This document shows positions 58,075 through 64,000 of a stretch of DNA of 64,000 nt, one piece after another. The DNA lies in assembly GCF_950295315.1 (NCBI RefSeq), contig NC_080164.1, forward strand, positions 12,183,659 to 12,247,658, read 5' to 3'. Both the position numbers and the translations under genes were made by a program. Every line of letters starts with the position of its first letter. The stretch's first letter is position 1. The stretch comes from Erinaceus europaeus (lineage: Eukaryota; Chordata; Mammalia; Eulipotyphla; Erinaceidae). The notes under the pieces are model-generated. The model saw only the letters and a list, made by a program, of their open reading frames with translations, searched no databases and had not been told where the DNA came from.

Positions 58075-58165
58075 ACCAGAGCACTGATCAGCTCTGGCTT
58101 ATGGTGGTTTAGGGGATTGAGCCTGGGACTTTGGAGCCTCAGGCATGAGAGTCTATTTCCACAAT
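57982..58165 (-). repeat. SINE D with a (TTTC)n-expanded tail
   Basis: The minus-strand SINE D body is GGGACTTTGGAGCCTCAGGC ... GAGAGTCTATTTCC. Its A tail has become (TTTC)n at 57982-58074 in the plus reading. Confidence 0.82.
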
Positions 58166-59266
58166 TGTCCAAGCTAGATATCATCCTACATGAAACCATC
58201 ATCTTGTTAAGTCAGTCTCTTTACAAAAGACAACCAGGAAAATGTCCAATTGTTTTAAAAAGTTTAAGAAGTCGAATTAGATTGGTGTTATATTTCTAGC
58301 ACTCTTATAGGAGTCAGTCTCTGCCCATGTCTTATCTCCATAAGATCATAGCCTCTATGATTATGCGTCCTCCATGAGCAACCAGGAGGAATGTATGACT
58401 AGATTCAGTTGGTCTCTGCCTCACTGCATTGGTTAAGGTATTAATAAGTCATTCATTTAACATGGCCACTGACCACAAGTCATCTATCTTAACTCTTAGG
58501 TCTATAAAGAATTCTCAGCCTCTGAGTAACTGGGAATCTACTGATTGATTAAAAGTTAAAATGCCACCAGAAAGAGAAGGCAGGAAGAATCTTTGCTCTA
58601 AATGATCTTAATGTCTCCAGTCAATGGAACATCACAGTCCTCTGATGAGTGGCCTTTGTTAACAAGCCAACCTTTAACATGCGCATGTCTTTCTGTACAG
58701 ACCAACTTATTCTTAATCAGCGAGTATTGGTCTTTACCACACTCATTTGTTTGCCAAGCTGACATCTGCAACAAAACATCCAGACACCAAAAATAAGATC
58801 CACCATTTTGCAAAATCATCTTTAATTAAATGTCAGCTTCAAAGAATGCCATTTTCTGCAGTAAAACCTCAGTCCATGATAACAGCTGGGGAGAAATATG
58901 GCCCTCTAGATCCTTCTTGTTTCCTATACAGTGTCTATACCATTTGCTTCTGGTAACTTTATTATATTCACTAATTCCAGATTCTGCTCAAGTTAACATG
59001 GTTATCAATACACTTAAAATGGAAATAAATCACTGACAACATCAATCAAAGATGCTGGTATACATGTAACTTTATTACTTGAAAATGTAAACCTGCAAAC
59101 ATTAACATTCTGGAGAAATATCAAAAGTTCCACTTATTGCTTAGCTAGACCTCTATAATCTAAGTCTGCAGTCAACTAATTATATTTTCGGGACTAATGT
59201 AATTTAAATCAACATAGTTCATAGATGTTGTACATACGCTATATGGTCATGAAGTTAATTCATTAA
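58166..59266. other. Unique intergenic DNA, no gene seen
   Basis: The frame at 58598-58819 (minus) was considered and not supported. No repeats. Confidence 0.45.
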
Positions 59267-59281
59267 GAATTATTAAAAGTA

Positions 59282-59580
59282 GGGGGTCAGGTGGTAGCGC
59301 AGCAGGTTAAGCACACACAGCGCGAAGCACAAAGACTGGCTAAAGGATTCTGGTTCTAGCCCCAGGCTCCCCACCAGCAGAGAAATCCCTTCACAAATGG
59401 AGAAGCAGGTAGGCAAGTGTCTCCCTTTTTCTTCCCCTCTCTTTATTCCCCTCCTCTCTCCTTTTCTCTCTGTCCTATCCAACAACGATGACATCAAGAA
59501 CAACAACAATAATAACTACAACAACAATAAAAAACAACAAGGGCAATAAAAGGGAAATAAATAATAAAAAAAATTAAAAT
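59282..59580 (+). repeat. SINE A (ERI type)
   Basis: Head GGGGGTCAGGTGGTAGCGCA, body, linker and A-rich tail. GAATTATTAAAAGTA (59267-59281) and GAATTATTGAAAGTA (59582-59596) are the target duplication with one difference. Confidence 0.95.
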
Positions 59581-59596
59581 GGAATTATTGAAAGTA

Positions 59597-61440
59597 AAGA
59601 CTGACTTCTTAACTTTTTGCAATGTAGTACCAATGATTAACATGTGATATAAATTTATTGACATTGAATAAGCACATGTATGTATCTCATATATGTCTTT
59701 TGACTAATTTAAATTATTTAAAACAATAACAATATATTAACTTCAGATACACAAATTTATGTATTAGTTCTTGTATTTATACTATTTCTTCTTGTCAACA
59801 AAAGACTAGTTTATAATCTTATCTCAAGGAATGATTACTTAAGTTGGTAACACACATGTAGACCTTTCAGAAAAATCTTCTTTCCAACGATAAACTAGAA
59901 GAAAAAGAAAATCCTACTTCTTTTCTAAAATAAAAATATAACAACATATTTAGACAAAATACAAAATCTATGGTTAACAGATGAACTTATAATTGTCTTC
60001 ATGAGAAACTTAGAATAAATTTTCATTATTTTCTGTCTTCTTTTTCACATGGCATCTTGATGTGCTAGTTTATTATTATTATTGATGTAATTCACATCGA
60101 ACATAATGAAACACATTATGGTGGATCTCTGTGTACACCATAATGATTTGATGTAAGTACGTATTGTGAAATTATTACTATAGTAAATTCAATTAACATC
60201 AGGACCACATAGCTTCATTCTTTTATTTTGATGAGAACTTTTAAGATCTATACTCAGAAACCTTCAAATATGCAATCATAGCTAGCTTATCTAGTTAGCT
60301 ATGTACTACATCCTGTCTTATTTACCTTATAACTAAAATACATACCTTTAGAACAAGTTTCTTCAGCCCCCTCCACTGTTTTCTATTATAAAATCCATCT
60401 AAATAAAAACATGTGTATACCTTAATTTGATATGTTTTCCTAGATTAAAGAGGGGGGATATAAGCGTAATGCCTTGTTAACTTTACACAACAACAACACA
60501 AATCATTTGCATCTTCAAGGAAGTTTAATTTATTTCAATTGATAGTTCAGTGTTTTCTTATTTATACCTTGCTAACGACAAACTCTTAGAGGGATTTGTA
60601 AGAAGATTGTATCAACTCAACCCCAAGCATAAACCACAGACAAAAACAAACCACCAAAGTCATCAGACCTATAGTCCCCTTTTGTGTAAATCAACTACTT
60701 TGGTTAAGAATTCTTGAATAATAAATTGCTTTAAAGGACACAGATTCCAAGTCCATTTGCTTGCTTGCACTCTTTTGTAGCAAATACTGACCATTTCATT
60801 AATAATTTAAAACAACAGCTGCTAATGCCTTCCAACAAGGTGGCTCATTTCATATCCTAGACTCTAGCAGGGGTTCTCCAGTACATCTCACCAAATCTGA
60901 GGAGGATTATGGTTTTCTCCCTGGCAGCAAAGGGCATTGAGGCATCTTCAGCTTAAACAGGACTATTAAGAAAATTATAAAGTAACAAACAATTGAACCA
61001 CATCAATTATTTATCTCATTATGAGGTTATTAGCCATCCAAAATTACTCCATAACTCCAGAGAGTAGGAAGTTATAAATATACAAAGTGTGATTAAAAAT
61101 TGTCAAGTCCACAAAATTCTGTCTGATAATGCCTCAACATTAATTAACTTTAGATCTGAAAGATGACTAGAAAAAAAAATGGGACAGGCAAAATACCCAT
61201 TGTGGGGAAAGCTGGATCTTTGAAAACTGGGGGTAAGAGAAAGCACAATATCTGACAAGAGAATTTCTTGTCTTCTGAAATGATCTCATTTGGTCAATTT
61301 TACTCTTACTCCATCATATCCGTCCAATGTCTGAGACTGGAGTTGTTCCATGAATCTATCTTTGAGTCCAATAATTGAATGCTGGTAGGATTCCCCATAC
61401 ACTGTAAACCTTATAGTTGACCCAAAGTCTGGAGGCAGGC
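59597..61440. other. Longest repeat-free A+T-rich stretch, no gene seen
   Basis: No SINE, L1, LTR or microsatellite recognised in about 1.8 kb. No open frame over 60 codons is reported inside it except at its right edge. Confidence 0.5.
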
Positions 61441-61449
61441 AGTGAACAT

Positions 61450-61935
61450 CTTTATTCAATGTAGTAGACAGAATAATGATCCTCCAAAGGAGTTCACATA
61501 TGAATATCAAAAATATGTGAATATGATTGATACCTTGCCCAGTGAAAAAGACTTTGCACATGCAATTGAATTGAGGGTTTCTGACAGTAAACTTGTGCAG
61601 CTGGGTACAACATAAGCATGAGGATCCTCTTAAGAAGGGGGTAGGGGGATCAAAGTGATGTGATATTAAGAACAGAGGCTAATGTAAATAGATGGTGACA
61701 ATTCATGACACCTCCCCAGAAGATGGACAGAAGGAGGGTTGTAAAGCCCAAAAGTAAAAAAAAAAAAATGTAAGGGACCTCTAAGAGCTGAAAAACATAA
61801 GTCAATGGGTTCTCGTTTAGCACCTCTGGAAGGATCACAGCTCTGTTGACTCCCTGGATTTTGACCATTCAGAACAGGAAGATTATAAGCTTCCACCAGA
61901 ATATCTGTTACATTAGCAGTGGGAAACAACTACAC
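61450..61935 (+). repeat. Probable old interspersed repeat
   Basis: AAAAAGACTTTGCACATGCA, GGATCCTCTTAAGAAG, a GAGGCTAATG region and AGCTGAAAAACATAAG with GCACCTCTGGAAGGATCACA follow, in order, a layout I know from an ancient eutherian repeat, but I cannot name it with confidence. Confidence 0.45.
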
Positions 61936-62084
61936 TCAACAATATCCCCCAGAATAAATTCTTCAATGCCTTAATATTTTATTTCAATCCCAAAGCACTA
62001 GAGACAATGAGTCCATTAACTAGCACAGCAGTTGTAATATTTCCTATTCATATGTAGGAGATGTTTTAAGTATAAATAAAATAT

Positions 62085-62255
62085 TTTTGTTTTTTTTTAA
62101 TTTGATTTCTTTGTTTTGGATACAGAGAGAAATTAAGAGTGAAAGGGAAGACAGACACCTGCAGCTCTGTTTCACTGGTCATGAAATGACCCCTCCCAGT
62201 ACGTGGAGACAGGGGGCTTGATCCCAGGACTTTATATGCACTATAATGAGTGTAT
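62085..62255 (-). repeat. SINE B
   Basis: TTTGTTTTGGATACAGAGAG, ACCTGCAGCTCTGTTTCACT and GGAGACAGGGGGCTTGATCC. The head is weakened. Confidence 0.8.
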
Positions 62256-62486
62256 GTGTCAATAACAAACTAACTTCATAGAAAGAATTAGGCACTCCTA
62301 CAAGACACATGTCAAGTTTCAATAGGTAGAAGTTTATAATAAAAATTGTACTGTATAAAACATTTGAGTCAATAATCATCAGGTTAAGTGGACAGAATTC
62401 TCACAGAAAAAAAATCTATCCTTTCAAACTCACAATGATGAGTTTAAGACTAAAAAGGATTTGAGACGTATCTATTAAAGTATAGG

Positions 62487-62612
62487 ATGGGCGATTGATA
62501 GCATAATGGTTATGCAAAGAGATTCTCATGCCTGAGGCTCCAAAAGCCACCCCCCAACTAACACACAAACACCAACTCCCATCATAAACCAGAGCTGAGC
62601 AGTTAAAAAAAA
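62487..62612 (+). repeat. SINE D
   Basis: GATAGCATAATGGTTATGCA, TTCTCATGCCTGAGGCTCCA and ATAAACCAGAGCTGAGCAGT with an A9 tail. The box B segment is replaced by a C/A-rich stretch. Confidence 0.82.
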
Positions 62613-62799
62613 ATTACAGTTTTCACCTTGGTCCAATGACTGAAGGAAGACCCAAGTTACTGTTCTTTCTATACAATCCTAGGAGAAATAGCAGCATGAC
62701 AGTAACTAATCAATTAATTAATTAATTATGTATATTAATTCTAAAAAGGAATTAAGCTCAAAGTAATTACTTTAACTTAGAAAATAGAGTTATAAGGCA

Positions 62800-63125
62800 T
62801 AAAAATTATGGGACATATACTCAATGGAGTTTTACTCAGCAATAATAATAATAATAACAATAAAGGTGATATTGTGTCCTTTGGGGTAAAATGAATGGAA
62901 TTAAAGATTTTGCTCACTGAAGCAAGTAAGAAGGTGAAGGACAATTATAGAATGGTTTCACTCATATGAGGAATATAGAAAATTGAACATAAGAATGTGA
63001 AAAAAATATTAACCAATATTTGAGACTGCAGGAGAAGTATATGATTATCTGTGGTGGTGGGATGGGGACACAGACCTTTGGTGACTAGAGTAGTGACAAA
63101 AAATATTACATTGTAAACCATTAAC
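62800..63125 (+). mobile_element. L1 ORF2 end and short 3' UTR, old
   Basis: CAATGGAGTTTTACTCAGCA, GATATTGTGTCCTTTGGGGT and GGTTTCACTCATATGAGGAA are the well-known end of mammalian L1 ORF2 and UTR. It ends near 63125, then an (AG)n tract (63128-63152). Confidence 0.8.
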
Positions 63126-63152
63126 CACAGAGAGAGAGAGAGAGAGAGAGAG

Positions 63153-64000
63153 GTGAATCATTTCTACTTCCAAACTGAACATACAGTTTTGTATTCGCTT
63201 CCTTCAGAACATTCTAGTCTCCTTATACTGTACAATGAAACCTCCAGTGCCATTCCTTATTTTGGAATAAATCTAGGGGCGGAGGAAAATTTGTTTCCTT
63301 GGTCAGCCCTCTGAGTTTCCAGATCAATCCTTCATCCTGAACTCCCAAAAGGACAGTTAATAAAATCCCACTGTTATCAATACACTATAGAAAATAACTA
63401 TAAAAGTGATATATAGTTATTGACTTGGCTAGCTTATACAGATAGACCAAAGAGACTTTTTTCTTTCCAAGCTCCTTCTATTTTTCTAGGGTTCTCTCCT
63501 TTTGATCCTCCAGAGAACAGCTCGAATCTCTCTTACCTTCTTTTGTCTTAGTGTCACCCACCAAGAGAAACTGCACAGACCAGCAAAATGCCAATTAAAT
63601 GTTTTCTGAACAAAAGGCAGTGTGCTCTTAAATTTCCTCTTTGTCAAGGCCACAGGTGCAAACTGTAGGTAGCTTCTAAAATAGTGACTAGGTCTCCCTG
63701 GTACACAAGGAAACAATCTCTCTGGCTCAGCAGTGACTCGCTGGTCAGCTAGCTTCCAGCTGTAGCTTATTTCCTCCTCTCAATGAATACCGGAAACCCA
63801 TATTTATCAAGAAAAAGTATCCTTGCTTAACACATCTGCCCCTTCACTGGAGCTTAAAAGAGTTGATAGGAACACACACAACTTCTGACAGATCACATTC
63901 GAAATCCCAATTCTGGACAAACCACCCCCTTTGAGAAAATTTGTTTGGACACATGAAAACACTCCTGAGTTTAAAAGAAGGGAAGCAATATGAAGAAAGA
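63153..64000. other. Unique intergenic DNA to the right edge, no gene seen
   Basis: A 76-codon minus frame at 63486-63716 has no family features. Nothing else recognised. Confidence 0.45.

Noticed and set aside
58598..58819. 73-codon minus-strand frame with Cys and His residues
   Set aside because: No family pattern, no splice context, and similar lengths occur by chance here.
61286..61561. 91-codon minus-strand frame as an exon
   Set aside because: It partly overlaps the probable old repeat at 61450 and shows no recognisable domain.

Overview
This 64 kb window is intergenic (or deep intronic) mammalian DNA made mostly of retrotransposons. No host protein-coding gene, exon or functional RNA gene could be supported on either strand. 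Long tRNA-derived SINEs dominate: box A/box B heads, a pyrimidine-rich middle, a CAACAA-type linker and (AAATA)n tails. They match my recollection of the ERI SINEs described from hedgehogs (Erinaceidae), so the best guess for the source is Erinaceus or a close relative. This is recognition, not a database result.

Layout. 1-4602: the 3' part of an L1 LINE on the + strand, entering from the left edge, with a decayed ORF2 and a long 3' UTR. 4.9-14.4 kb: SINEs of several families, an L1 3' fragment at 5.4 kb, and a SINE whose A-rich tail holds a solo LTR (9.7-10.5 kb). 14.6-17.6 kb: a very old ERV-L-like internal region on the + strand (reverse transcriptase, then integrase-like and dUTPase-like stretches), interrupted by an old L1 fragment. 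18-29 kb: SINEs, microsatellites and L1 3' fragments, one with a 5' inversion. 29.1-29.5 kb: a second LTR. 32.0-38.1 kb: a full-length L1 on the - strand with both ends and target-site duplications (TSDs), but with only a short tail of ORF1 and an ORF2 broken by stop codons in a single frame. 38-47.7 kb: SINEs (several nested), an L1 3' end at 41-42 kb carrying both an LTR and a truncated U2 snRNA copy, and long hexanucleotide repeats. 48-64 kb: mostly non-repetitive A+T-rich DNA with scattered SINEs, a solo LTR inside a SINE (52.4-52.8 kb), a small L1-derived deletion element (50.6-50.9 kb), and a nearly consensus, probably young SINE at 55.1 kb.

Five SINE groups recur and are called A-E here. 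A is the long ERI type (about 280-340 bp). B is a shorter relative (about 200 bp) with the TTGGATAGAGACAGAGAGA core. C is about 130-160 bp with a GTGCAGTGGGTAAAG-type head. D is about 125 bp with a TAATGGTTATGCAAAGAGA-type head. E is about 150-200 bp with a GATAGCTCACCTGG-type head. Nesting orders some of them: C inserted into B, A into B, L1 into E, and one LTR into E.

The strongest unusual signals are a 34-nt match to the 5' half of tRNA-Gly(GCC) inside the U3 of two LTRs; LTRs that share one module but differ in the other; the structurally complete L1 that lacks nearly all of ORF1; a 3'-truncated U2 snRNA retrocopy with TSDs; and two SINEs in tandem separated by three copies of one target site.
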